NCBI GenBank assembly: GCA_904398655.1
Contig: CAJFPF010000047.1
Span: 1-64,000 of the forward strand
Direction of reading: 5' to 3'
From: an uncultured Anaerotruncus sp.
Lineage (GTDB): Bacteria > Bacillota > Clostridia > Oscillospirales > Ruminococcaceae
Length of the DNA: 64,000 bases
The notes beneath the pieces were generated by a model. That model did not search any database, was not told where the DNA came from, and was given only the letters and a program-made list of their open reading frames with translations. Made by a program: the position numbers and the translations under genes. Below are positions 28,282-35,850 of the stretch, piece by piece. How positions within the stretch are numbered: position 1 is the stretch's first letter; each line of letters opens with the position of its first letter.

Positions 28282-28782
28282 ATGGAACAACTGATTCAGC
28301 AAATCTTTGACTTCTTTGCCGTCGCCGGAAGGGAGGCTGCTCTTTTTATCGTCTCCATGATCCCGTTGATTGAGCTGCGGGGCTCCGTCCCTTTGGGGGC
28401 GGCTTTGGGTATGCCCTGGTATACCGTCTTTTTGATCTCTGTGGTGGGAAATATGATCCCTGTCCCATTTGTAATCTTGTTGGGGCGTCCTATCTTCAAC
28501 TGGCTCAAATCCACCCGTCTTTTCTGCGGCCTCGCCCAAAAATATGAACAGCATCTTCTATCTAAGGCGGACAAGGTGACGAAATATGAGGCCATTGGTC
28601 TATGTCTATTTGTAGGGGTACCTCTGCCCGGAACAGGGGCCTGGTCCGGGGCAGTTTTGGCGGCCCTACTGGGCCTTCCTATGAAGCATGCGTTACTTTC
28701 TATCGCTGGGGGAGTATTTATTGCAGGCGCCTTAATGACTGTGGGGTCCTACGGTGTTGTAGGAATCCTGCATCTGTTATGA
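28282..28782 (+). CDS. Small multidrug-export family membrane protein (COG2426 type)
   Basis: A 166-aa protein with about four membrane helices. IPLIELRGSVPLGAALG, GRPIFNWL and PLPGTGAWSGAVLAALLGL are the family signatures. The name 'multidrug export' is inherited from the family; transport is not proven. ATG at 28282 has GGAGG at ideal spacing; the 37 codons upstream in the ORF track are not coding. Confidence 0.85.
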   Translation: MEQLIQQIFDFFAVAGREAALFIVSMIPLIELRGSVPLGAALGMPWYTVFLISVVGNMIPVPFVILLGRPIFNWLKSTRLFCGLAQKYEQHLLSKADKVTKYEAIGLCLFVGVPLPGTGAWSGAVLAALLGLPMKHALLSIAGGVFIAGALMTVGSYGVVGILHLL

Positions 28783-28804
28783 ATTAGAGGGAGGCGTCAA
28801 AGGA

Positions 28805-30208
28805 TTGGACAAGTACAAGCGGCTTCTTTCCAACACCCTGATCTTTGCAATCGGCACCTTTAGTTCAAAGGTGCTGGTTTTTCTATTGGTTCCCTTCTAT
28901 ACAAATCTTCTCACAGAGGGAGAGTTGGGAACTGCTGATTTGATTGTGCAGACCGCCAACCTGATTATCCCCATGGTTTCCATTGGGATGTCCAACGCCA
29001 TCATCCGCTATGGACTGGATAAATATATGGACAAGCGGGATGTTTTCACTGGGGCGATTACCGCCATTTTATCAGGGTATGCCATTTTTTTGGTGTTGTT
29101 GCCATTTCTGTCCCGTATTCCCATTATTGGCGGTCACACTCTATTGATCTATCTCTATGTGCTCACCTCCTGCCTGCGTTCTCTCTGTTCCCAATTTGTA
29201 AGGGCACGGCAGCTCATCCGCCTCTATGCCTTTGACGGTGTGATGTCCACCGCCATGGTGATCCTCTTTAATGTGCTATTTTTAATGTTCTTTCGGATGG
29301 GAATTACTGGCTATGTGTTGGCCACCATTGTTTCTGACTTGTGCTCCTCCCTCTTTTTATTTACCATTGCTGGGCTGCATCGTTACATCCGCTTTCGGGA
29401 TTGTGATTGGTCTGTGCTCAAATCAATGATCCGCTATGCCGCGCCATTGATTCCAACCACTACCTGTTGGTGGATTACCAATGTCTCCGACCGGTATATG
29501 GTCACCTATTTTTTGGATGCGGGAGCCAATGGGCTGCTCACCATCGCTTACAAAGTGCCCACTATCATCACACTCCTCTCCGGTATCTTCACGGATGCCT
29601 GGCAGATGTCCGCCTTTACAGAGGATGGTCCCGGACGCACCCGATTTTTTAGCAATGTATTCAATGCCTATCAGGCACTCATCTTTTCTGCCGCTTCGGG
29701 ATTGATCCTATTCTCTAAATTGATTACCTCCATATTGGTTTTGGGATCTTCCAATCCCTTCTATGAATCCTGGCAATATATCCCCTTCCTGCTGCTGGCC
29801 ACCTGCTTCTCCTGTTTTGTCACCTTCCTAGGCAGCATCTATATGGTGGAGAAAAAAAGCATGGCCACGCTGGCTACCACTGCTTTAGGCGCGGCAATTA
29901 ACGTCCTGCTCAATCTGTTGTTGATCCCCCGTTTTGGGATCAACGGAGGGACATTCGCCACCTTTTTCAGCTATTTGATTGTTTTCATTGTACGCATGGT
30001 GGACACCCATCGAATTATCCCCATGCATTGGAATCTCCCAAAGCTATTGGCCAATCTGTTGTTATTGTTGGGGCAAACCTGGGTGTTGCTTTGCCTGGAT
30101 TCTGGCTGGATCCTCTGGGAAGTCATCCTCTGTATTTTGGTTCTTGCTCTCAATTTCCGCCAGATCTTGATCAATTTACAGCGCTTTTTGACAAAACGCG
30201 CAGGATAA
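28805..30208 (+). CDS. Polysaccharide/oligosaccharide flippase (MOP/MATE superfamily)
   Basis: A 467-aa membrane protein with about 12-14 helices. Start DKYKRLLSNTLIFAIGTFSSKVLVFLLVPFYTNLL is the typical polysaccharide-synthesis (Wzx-like) entry; PLIPTTTCWWITNVSDRYMVTYFL and GINGGTFATFFSYL are further marks. It should flip lipid-linked saccharides outward. No glycosyltransferases are nearby, so the substrate is unknown. TTG start with GGGAGG upstream; a strong terminator follows. Confidence 0.92.
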   Translation: MDKYKRLLSNTLIFAIGTFSSKVLVFLLVPFYTNLLTEGELGTADLIVQTANLIIPMVSIGMSNAIIRYGLDKYMDKRDVFTGAITAILSGYAIFLVLLPFLSRIPIIGGHTLLIYLYVLTSCLRSLCSQFVRARQLIRLYAFDGVMSTAMVILFNVLFLMFFRMGITGYVLATIVSDLCSSLFLFTIAGLHRYIRFRDCDWSVLKSMIRYAAPLIPTTTCWWITNVSDRYMVTYFLDAGANGLLTIAYKVPTIITLLSGIFTDAWQMSAFTEDGPGRTRFFSNVFNAYQALIFSAASGLILFSKLITSILVLGSSNPFYESWQYIPFLLLATCFSCFVTFLGSIYMVEKKSMATLATTALGAAINVLLNLLLIPRFGINGGTFATFFSYLIVFIVRMVDTHRIIPMHWNLPKLLANLLLLLGQTWVLLCLDSGWILWEVILCILVLALNFRQILINLQRFLTKRAG

Positions 30209-30241
30209 AAATTGCCGCCCCATGGGGCGGCAATTTTTTTA
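30208..30241. terminator. Bidirectional terminator (flippase / thiT)
   Basis: Perfect hairpin ATTGCCGCCCCATGGGGCGGCAAT followed by seven T's on the plus strand and A-run on the other side. Confidence 0.92.
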
Positions 30242-30249
30242 CCTAAAGA

Positions 30250-30804
30250 TTAAGCAGACAGCTGTTTCAAAGGGATATATTTGACAACCAGAGCCACCAC
30301 AATCGCAGTGACAACCATTTCGGGGATCATATAAGAACCGTTGTAGGTGATAGAATAGATCCAAACTGGAGTCCCCTCTGGGGCATAGATGTCCCAAATT
30401 AAAATTCCGGAGAGAAATGAACAACCCAACCGCAAGAGTGACACAAGGCAGGTACCGACAACCGCTCCGCATATTGGTTTCCCAATACGGCGAGAAATTG
30501 GGCCAGCCAGCGATAGGCCACTGAAAGCAACTACATAGTCCAATAGAATGACCGCAACGAACGACAGAAATGTCTGGGAGGGAGGCGGAACAAAACCCAG
30601 CAACATTTGAACCAAAGAATAGGCGAATGCTGTGAGAAACGCCCAGCGAAATGGATATAAAAGGGAGATCACAATAATAGGCGCCATGGAGGCGAAGGTT
30701 ACAGACCCTCCGTTGGGCAATTGGTAGAGTGTAAATAGGGATAGGATCGTAGCCAGGGCAACCATAATCGCCCCCTGGGTTAACATACGTGTTGTTCGAC
30801 TCAT
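30250..30804 (-). CDS. thiT: ECF transporter S component, ThiT-like (thiamine)
   Basis: A 184-aa substrate-binding S component of an energy-coupling-factor importer, with six membrane segments. The thiamine-type landmarks are present: LTQGAIMVALATILSLFTLYQLPNGGSVTFASMAPI and LDYVVAFSGL, ITYNGSYMIPE. It would bind thiamine and use the shared EcfAA'T module, which is not in the window. ATG at 30804 has GGGAGG upstream. I looked for a TPP riboswitch in the upstream gap and did not see its conserved sequence. Confidence 0.88.
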   Translation of the reverse strand: MSRTTRMLTQGAIMVALATILSLFTLYQLPNGGSVTFASMAPIIVISLLYPFRWAFLTAFAYSLVQMLLGFVPPPSQTFLSFVAVILLDYVVAFSGLSLAGPISRRIGKPICGAVVGTCLVSLLRLGCSFLSGILIWDIYAPEGTPVWIYSITYNGSYMIPEMVVTAIVVALVVKYIPLKQLSA

Positions 30805-30962
30805 GACAACCTCCCTTTTTCTAAAATATCTTTTCAAAATAAGTGCATTTCCTATAAAAAATTCCCATGAAAGGGTTGCTTTTGGATCTATCAAAAGCAG
30901 GAAAAACTGAGGATTTCTCCTTTTCAACTATATGCATGGAGCACCCTATATTTTAAGTTCCA
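30805..30962 (-). other. Gap between hsdS and thiT
   Basis: 158 bp, A/T-rich. It holds a GGAGAAATCC stretch followed by TTTTTCC and a TGCTTTTG...CAAAAGCA hairpin, which could be a weak terminator for hsdS. No TPP riboswitch sequence (CTGAGA, or ACC..GAACCTGA) is visible. Confidence 0.4.
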
Positions 30963-32336
30963 TCACGGTTGGCCAAACACTTCCCGCTCAAACGCCTCCT
31001 GCGCTTTTTGACGAAGTTGGGAAGCCTGAAGACGCAATCTTCGGGCCAATTGGGCGCGCTGTTCTGCCCGAGCCCCCAATTCCTGCTGTCTCTCTAACGA
31101 AGGCAACGGGAATTGAATTCGGCGTACGTTCTCTATGCCCAATTCCGTCTGCTTGGTGGCCTGAGCCCCTTTCAGTTGCTCCACCTGGCGCTGAACGAGA
31201 GTCGTGTTAAATAGATAGGCAAAAAACCGAGGATCCAACCTCCTGCAGTTTGGACGCAAGAGCAACAGATGGCTGTCTAAAAAGAGGCCCGCATGGGCAT
31301 GGTCCACCATACTGGCGCGGCCCAGAGTCCCCTCGCCAGTGGAGTTGATTAGTAAGTCGCCAGGGGCAGTAAACTGCTTTTGGGAAATCCGCTCCAACCA
31401 GGCAGAATCTACCGTCTTGGCATAGCGGAGATCAATCTCATTTTTTCGGTTGCATTTCTGATTGAGGATCACCCGGTCCCCCTTTGGATCGTATCGAGGA
31501 CTTTTTCCTCGAAAGAGTGCCAAGCAAAGTTGAGGGACCTGCTTCAAAGAGACCGGAGCAGGGCCGATAAACTGGAATGGAAAGCGGCCCTCTACCTTGT
31601 CATATCCCCACTGGGTCATATCGCAAAAACGGGCGATTCTTAAAAGGCTTCCATCTGTGGGAGAGGACTCCGTCTCCGCCACCACGCCTAGGTCCTTAAA
31701 AAGCTCCTGTTCTAACAACTGCTCTAAGGTATCTGCTCTTTCTTCCAGTGTCCGGGCTTCCTGTTCCGTTAGTTGAAAATTTTCTACCAACCGTTCCTGA
31801 ACTACAAGAGGCGGAAAAGGTACGGGATAGTGTAAGAATTGGGGCTCCTGTAAATAGAGCCGGTTGCCGCTGCCATTGCTACACTCCTCCCAGATTTGTA
31901 CAAACCGCGGGCTAGCCAGAAGACGAACGAGATACTCCGGCATTGCCGTCTGGGGAAGGACATCATAAACCCAAAAATTCCCGGTGATAATCGCCCCCTC
32001 CGCCTCTTCAGGAACCAGGCCGAACGCCCCATTTCTGGCATCGATCTTGGAGACGGCCAACTGGCCGGCATGAATCCGATACTGTTGCTTGGTTTTGACC
32101 GTCTTCCCCAAAGGCCGGTCCCGCACCACGACCCCTCCACAATTGGTGCGGATGGTAATTCTCATATAGCGGTTTGTATCTTCCACCCAAACAACCTCTT
32201 TGCGGCGAACCAAAGCATTCCCCAAAGGATAGGAGGGATAGGCCGCACTTTGGAGCGGGCGGTTAAATAATTGTTTGATATTCCAGTTGGAAACCTGGTG
32301 GAAGGACAAAAACTTTAAAAGAGCGGGCCGGGTCAA
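30963..32336 (-). CDS. hsdS: Type I-like restriction system specificity subunit (HsdS)
   Basis: A 457-aa S subunit with two target-recognition half-sites and two coiled-coil spacers. Half 1 ends in VPFPPLVVQERLVENFQLTEQEARTLEERADTLEQLLEQELF; half 2 carries FQFIGPAPVSLKQVPQL...LINSTGEGTLGRASM and ends FPLPSLERQQELGARAEQRAQLARRL. It picks the bipartite DNA target for the methylase. It starts by ATG with a four-base overlap with the end of the preceding fragment, so it is translationally coupled. Confidence 0.9.
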   Translation of the reverse strand: MTRPALLKFLSFHQVSNWNIKQLFNRPLQSAAYPSYPLGNALVRRKEVVWVEDTNRYMRITIRTNCGGVVVRDRPLGKTVKTKQQYRIHAGQLAVSKIDARNGAFGLVPEEAEGAIITGNFWVYDVLPQTAMPEYLVRLLASPRFVQIWEECSNGSGNRLYLQEPQFLHYPVPFPPLVVQERLVENFQLTEQEARTLEERADTLEQLLEQELFKDLGVVAETESSPTDGSLLRIARFCDMTQWGYDKVEGRFPFQFIGPAPVSLKQVPQLCLALFRGKSPRYDPKGDRVILNQKCNRKNEIDLRYAKTVDSAWLERISQKQFTAPGDLLINSTGEGTLGRASMVDHAHAGLFLDSHLLLLRPNCRRLDPRFFAYLFNTTLVQRQVEQLKGAQATKQTELGIENVRRIQFPLPSLERQQELGARAEQRAQLARRLRLQASQLRQKAQEAFEREVFGQP

Positions 32337-32749
32337 ATCAATTTCTCCTCCTGTCCCCGTACCATCCTGAAGAGTTCCCCTTCTGGGGATAGACGGTAAG
32401 AGATTTTTTCCCGCCGATTCTCCCAGAGCGGGTGCTGCTGGCGGTAGTGAAAAAACTCCTCCTGAAGTTGGGGAAGCTGATTTCCTGCGGACAAAGTCCC
32501 CGCCGAAGTGATTCCGGCATCCTCCACCATGGCAACTGGGATCTCATAATCAAAGTAACGCCGTATCAGCGGTTTCGCAGCCTCTTCCACCGCAGCGTCG
32601 ATCTCTTTGAGGCGTTTTTTCAGCTGTGCAAGCTGCTGCCGTTCTTCCTGGGTTCGGGATTTTTTCTTTTTGAGCTCCTCCATCTGAAAAGACAAACTCT
32701 CCTCCTCCTGCATATAGGGAGCTTTTGCCTCCTGATGAGCCCTTTCCAC
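32333..32749 (-). CDS. C-terminal part of the methylase, detached by an in-frame TAG
   Basis: A 138-aa frame, starting at GTG, in the same frame as the methylase and only one codon (GCG) past its TAG stop. It begins with a charged coiled-coil (SLSFQMEELKKKKSRTQEERQQLAQLKKRLKE) and ends DYEIPVAMVEDAGITSAGT...LWENRREKISYRL, a pattern I recognise as the usual C-terminal helical part of long HsdM proteins. It may be made as a separate chain from the internal GTG (no clear ribosome site), by read-through, or not at all. Confidence 0.75.
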   Translation of the reverse strand: MERAHQEAKAPYMQEEESLSFQMEELKKKKSRTQEERQQLAQLKKRLKEIDAAVEEAAKPLIRRYFDYEIPVAMVEDAGITSAGTLSAGNQLPQLQEEFFHYRQQHPLWENRREKISYRLSPEGELFRMVRGQEEKLI

Positions 32750-32752
32750 CGC

Positions 32753-34657
32753 CTATTGGTAGGCCCGCTCTTCTGGAATGGTAAAGCGTTTTAAAAATAC
32801 CAAACTGGGCTTCACAGTGGCACCTGCGGTGACAAACACATCTTGTGGGATAGAGCAGATAAATAGGATCTTTGCCCGCCCCTCAAAGTACTCCCGGACT
32901 TTCTGGAGATTCGAGGTGTTCAATACCCCCTCTGGAAGTACCATCCCCATACGACCTCCTGGCTTCAATAGCCGCAAGCATCGCTCCATAAACAGTACTT
33001 CCGTCAAACCGGAGAATTTGCCAACATCATAGAGGGAAAGCAGTTGACTGCCAATGTTGTCCTCCACCTGGCGCAAAGCCTGGTTATAAGACTTACCAAA
33101 CATCCTGCGGTATTTTTTTATCTCCTCCGGGCGCATCCGGTCATTTTCCGTTACTTTCTGATCCTTGCTAATCCTTGCGCCAAAAGGAGGGTTGGTGAGG
33201 ATAACATCAAACCGCCCCTCAAAGACACCGTTCACATTCAAAAGCCCATCGTGGTGATAGACCCCGCTATGTCCATCTCCATGCATAATCATATTCATTT
33301 TTGCGGTCCGGGCCATGCGCGGATTTGCATCGGTCCCATAGATACACCGATGGGAAAGGTCATAAAGTCTGCCCCCGGGAATACTGGTGTCCAGCTCCCG
33401 GTTCAGCATTTCCTGCATCTTAGAAATTTGCCGGTTGATCAGCCACTGCTCCCGTTCGCTTTTCTGTTCATAATCCGGGCCCTCCAACTGAAGCCGGAGA
33501 CGCTCCTTCTCCCCCCGGATCTCCTGCTCAATCTTCTCCCGCACATACTCAAACGCTTTGATGAGGAATCCGCCGCTGCCACAGGTGGGGTCGCAGATCA
33601 GCTCTCCCTCTTCGGGGTCCAGCACATGGACCATAAAATCCACAATGGGTCGAGGCGTAAAAAATTGCCCCAAATCCCCCCGGAAGGTGGTACCCAAAAA
33701 CTCCTCAAACGCGATTCCCTTGACGTCATCCTGCGTATCCGAAAGGTTATATCCCTCCAGCTTGCTCAAAATCTGTTCAAAGCTGTTTTGCCGGATACGG
33801 ATGGTTTCATCTGCCTCAAATAGCTGTTCCTGGGCAAAGGCATCCTTGGTATCCTCAAACAGCACCTGCATATAGGGAATATCCAGTTTGCGGATTCGCA
33901 TGGCAGGCCGGGTATATTTTTCATAGTCCTGCTCCAGCTGGCGAAACCGGTTGAGGGTGAACACCTCGCTGCCCTTCTGATCCCGTTCATACCGGATTTT
34001 CATAAAAAGGATCTTGCTGATCTCATCAAAAGCAGCTTCCGGAGAGAGCTTATCGTTGTTCCGGATGATGTTGTGGCAGGCCCGCAGCAGCCTTGTGAAC
34101 TCCTCCCGGGTGAACGTTTTGGTCTTGCTGCGGATATCGGCCAAAGCCTTTTCATCGTGGATCTCCTCAAACCGGGGAATACTGACGATCTGGTGGAATG
34201 CCTCCTCCTTGTTGGGAATCCTCTCCTGATCCACGCTGAAAAACTGTGTTTCTTTGGCATTGTGAAGAACTAGGAATTGAGCCCTTACTTTACCTGCATA
34301 TTCAGTGCCCTGATAAAAGTCCTCCAAGCGGATTTTAACATTATCCGCCTTACACTCCACCACCAGGAAAGCATTATAGTTATTTTGAAGATCTTCTTTG
34401 GATTTATAGACTACAAGATCAGCCCGAGTTCCTCTCGTCCCCCGGCCCTGGTAATCTGGAGAATATTCCTCCGCCATCACTTCCAAGGGGTAGCCAAACC
34501 GATTGACCAAAAGCGCCACAAAATTTTGGCGCACTCGTTCCTCCGGCGTTGCTACCAGATCCCTTTTGCGGATGAAGGAATAGATCATCCCATCCTTTTC
34601 CACTACCTTCAATTCTTCCAAACAGGCCCCTCCATCCCCGGTTTGGGATTCTTTCAC
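32753..34657 (-). CDS. hsdM: Type I-like DNA methyltransferase with N-terminal nuclease-like domain (HsdM, interrupted)
   Basis: 634 aa before a TAG. Residues about 30-150 look like the HSDR_N/PD-(D/E)xK fold (RADLVVY with D80; LVVECKA with E101/K103). Residues about 170-634 are an N6-adenine methylase: helical HsdM N-terminus (SPEAAFDEISKILFMKI), GQFFTPRPIVDFMV, motif I DPTCGSGGFL (356-365), motif IV NPPFG (489-493). A nuclease fused to a methylase beside a separate S subunit recalls BcgI-type enzymes; no HsdR is present. GTG start overlaps the glyoxalase stop by four bases. The TAG at 32753-32755 removes the C-terminal domain. Confidence 0.85.
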   Translation of the reverse strand: MKESQTGDGGACLEELKVVEKDGMIYSFIRKRDLVATPEERVRQNFVALLVNRFGYPLEVMAEEYSPDYQGRGTRGTRADLVVYKSKEDLQNNYNAFLVVECKADNVKIRLEDFYQGTEYAGKVRAQFLVLHNAKETQFFSVDQERIPNKEEAFHQIVSIPRFEEIHDEKALADIRSKTKTFTREEFTRLLRACHNIIRNNDKLSPEAAFDEISKILFMKIRYERDQKGSEVFTLNRFRQLEQDYEKYTRPAMRIRKLDIPYMQVLFEDTKDAFAQEQLFEADETIRIRQNSFEQILSKLEGYNLSDTQDDVKGIAFEEFLGTTFRGDLGQFFTPRPIVDFMVHVLDPEEGELICDPTCGSGGFLIKAFEYVREKIEQEIRGEKERLRLQLEGPDYEQKSEREQWLINRQISKMQEMLNRELDTSIPGGRLYDLSHRCIYGTDANPRMARTAKMNMIMHGDGHSGVYHHDGLLNVNGVFEGRFDVILTNPPFGARISKDQKVTENDRMRPEEIKKYRRMFGKSYNQALRQVEDNIGSQLLSLYDVGKFSGLTEVLFMERCLRLLKPGGRMGMVLPEGVLNTSNLQKVREYFEGRAKILFICSIPQDVFVTAGATVKPSLVFLKRFTIPEERAYQ

Positions 34658-35022
34658 TTCTGTGGTACAATCTCAATCCAATAGCCATCGGGATCGTGGA
34701 TAAAATAGATCCCCATGGCAGGGTTTTCAAAGCAGATGGCTCCCATCTGCTGATGGCGCTGGTGCAACGCTTCATATTGGTCTGTCACAAACGCCAAATG
34801 GTATTCCAGGTCCCCCAAATTGTAGGGCTCCTGCCGGTCGCGCAGCCAGGTGAGCTCCAAAGTAAAATCGCTGCCCTCCGGATCCCCCAGATAGACCAAT
34901 TTGAAGGAGCCATCCTGGGCATTTTTCTCCCGAACTACCCTCAAATCTAAAGCTTGACGGTAAAAATCTAAGCTTTTCTCCAAGTCCAGCACATTAAAAT
35001 TAAAATGATTAAATTTAAGCAT
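34654..35022 (-). CDS. VOC-superfamily protein, lactoylglutathione lyase-like
   Basis: A 122-aa glyoxalase-fold protein with two beta-alpha-beta-beta-beta units: FNHFNFNVLDLEKSLDFYRQALDL and LEYHLAFVTDQYEALHQRH. Metal-ligand candidates are H6, E57-like in TLELTW, H in EYHLAF and E in YWIEIVPQ. It resembles glyoxalase I, but bacteria of this group rarely make glutathione, so the true substrate is open. ATG start; its stop overlaps the methylase GTG. Confidence 0.82.
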   Translation of the reverse strand: MLKFNHFNFNVLDLEKSLDFYRQALDLRVVREKNAQDGSFKLVYLGDPEGSDFTLELTWLRDRQEPYNLGDLEYHLAFVTDQYEALHQRHQQMGAICFENPAMGIYFIHDPDGYWIEIVPQK

Positions 35023-35052
35023 GATATTTTCATCCTTTCCCTGCAGTAGGCT

Positions 35053-35850
35053 TCACTGGGTCTCCTCCTGCTCCCGAATATAGGTAATATAGTCCATGCA
35101 GTAGTCATCCTGACCGGCAACCACCCGGGCGGCAGCCAGCGTATCCCGCAGGGACGGGCTAGAGGGATCCAAAATAGCGGAGGAGAGCCCCGCATAGAGG
35201 GCCGCGGCCAAAAAGGCGCTGTTAACCAGCTTGCGGCGGGGCAGCCCAAAAGAAATATTCGAAAGCCCGCAGACTGTCTTGACCTCTGGATAATTTTGGG
35301 ACACATGGGCGATAGCGTCCACCGTTTTACGCCCACTTTCGCCATCGGTGGCCAACGCCTCCACCAATACATCCACATAGATATGCTCATCCGGGATCCC
35401 TGCCTGGCGCAGCTGGGCGATCAGCCGGTCGATCTTAGCGCACTTATCCTCCAGGTCGGTTGGAAGCCCCAGATCGTCAATGGGCATCCCCACGATTCCC
35501 GCATGATATTCCAGGGCCAGCTGGGTCACCTGCTGGAACCGATCGGTGATGGTGGCCGAATTGAAGATCAGAGGCCGGCCCTGAGCCGCTTTTGCCGCTT
35601 TTGCCATCACTTCTGGATCGGTGGAGTCAATCATAATCCCACAGGAGCAGTGGCGCTGGATCAAATCCATTGCCCATAGCATCCGATCCAACTCATCCTC
35701 CCCACAGATGGCCGTATTTAAATCCAGATAATCCGCCCCTGCGTCCCCTTGGCGGCGGATCAGCTCCACCACCTTCTGTTCATCTTTGGACTGGAAGGCT
35801 TCCAGTGCCGATGGGATGGAACTATTGAGCTTTTCTCCAATCAAAATCAT
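35053..35850 (-). CDS. Methyltetrahydrofolate-binding methyltransferase (pterin-binding domain)
   Basis: A 265-aa TIM-barrel of the dihydropteroate-synthase/pterin-binding type, as in the folate module of MetH and in AcsE: GEKLNSSIPSALEAF, GADYLDLNTAICGEDE, IMIDSTDPEVMAKA, LIFNSATIT, and VCGLSNISFGLP with the asparagine that positions the pterin. It would pass a methyl group from methyl-THF to a corrinoid protein; none is encoded nearby. Its ATG overlaps the stop of the next gene upstream by four bases. Confidence 0.88.
   Translation of the reverse strand: MILIGEKLNSSIPSALEAFQSKDEQKVVELIRRQGDAGADYLDLNTAICGEDELDRMLWAMDLIQRHCSCGIMIDSTDPEVMAKAAKAAQGRPLIFNSATITDRFQQVTQLALEYHAGIVGMPIDDLGLPTDLEDKCAKIDRLIAQLRQAGIPDEHIYVDVLVEALATDGESGRKTVDAIAHVSQNYPEVKTVCGLSNISFGLPRRKLVNSAFLAAALYAGLSSAILDPSSPSLRDTLAAARVVAGQDDYCMDYITYIREQEETQ

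Noticed and set aside
30805-30962. TPP riboswitch upstream of thiT
   Set aside because: The conserved thi-box sequences are not visible in either orientation.
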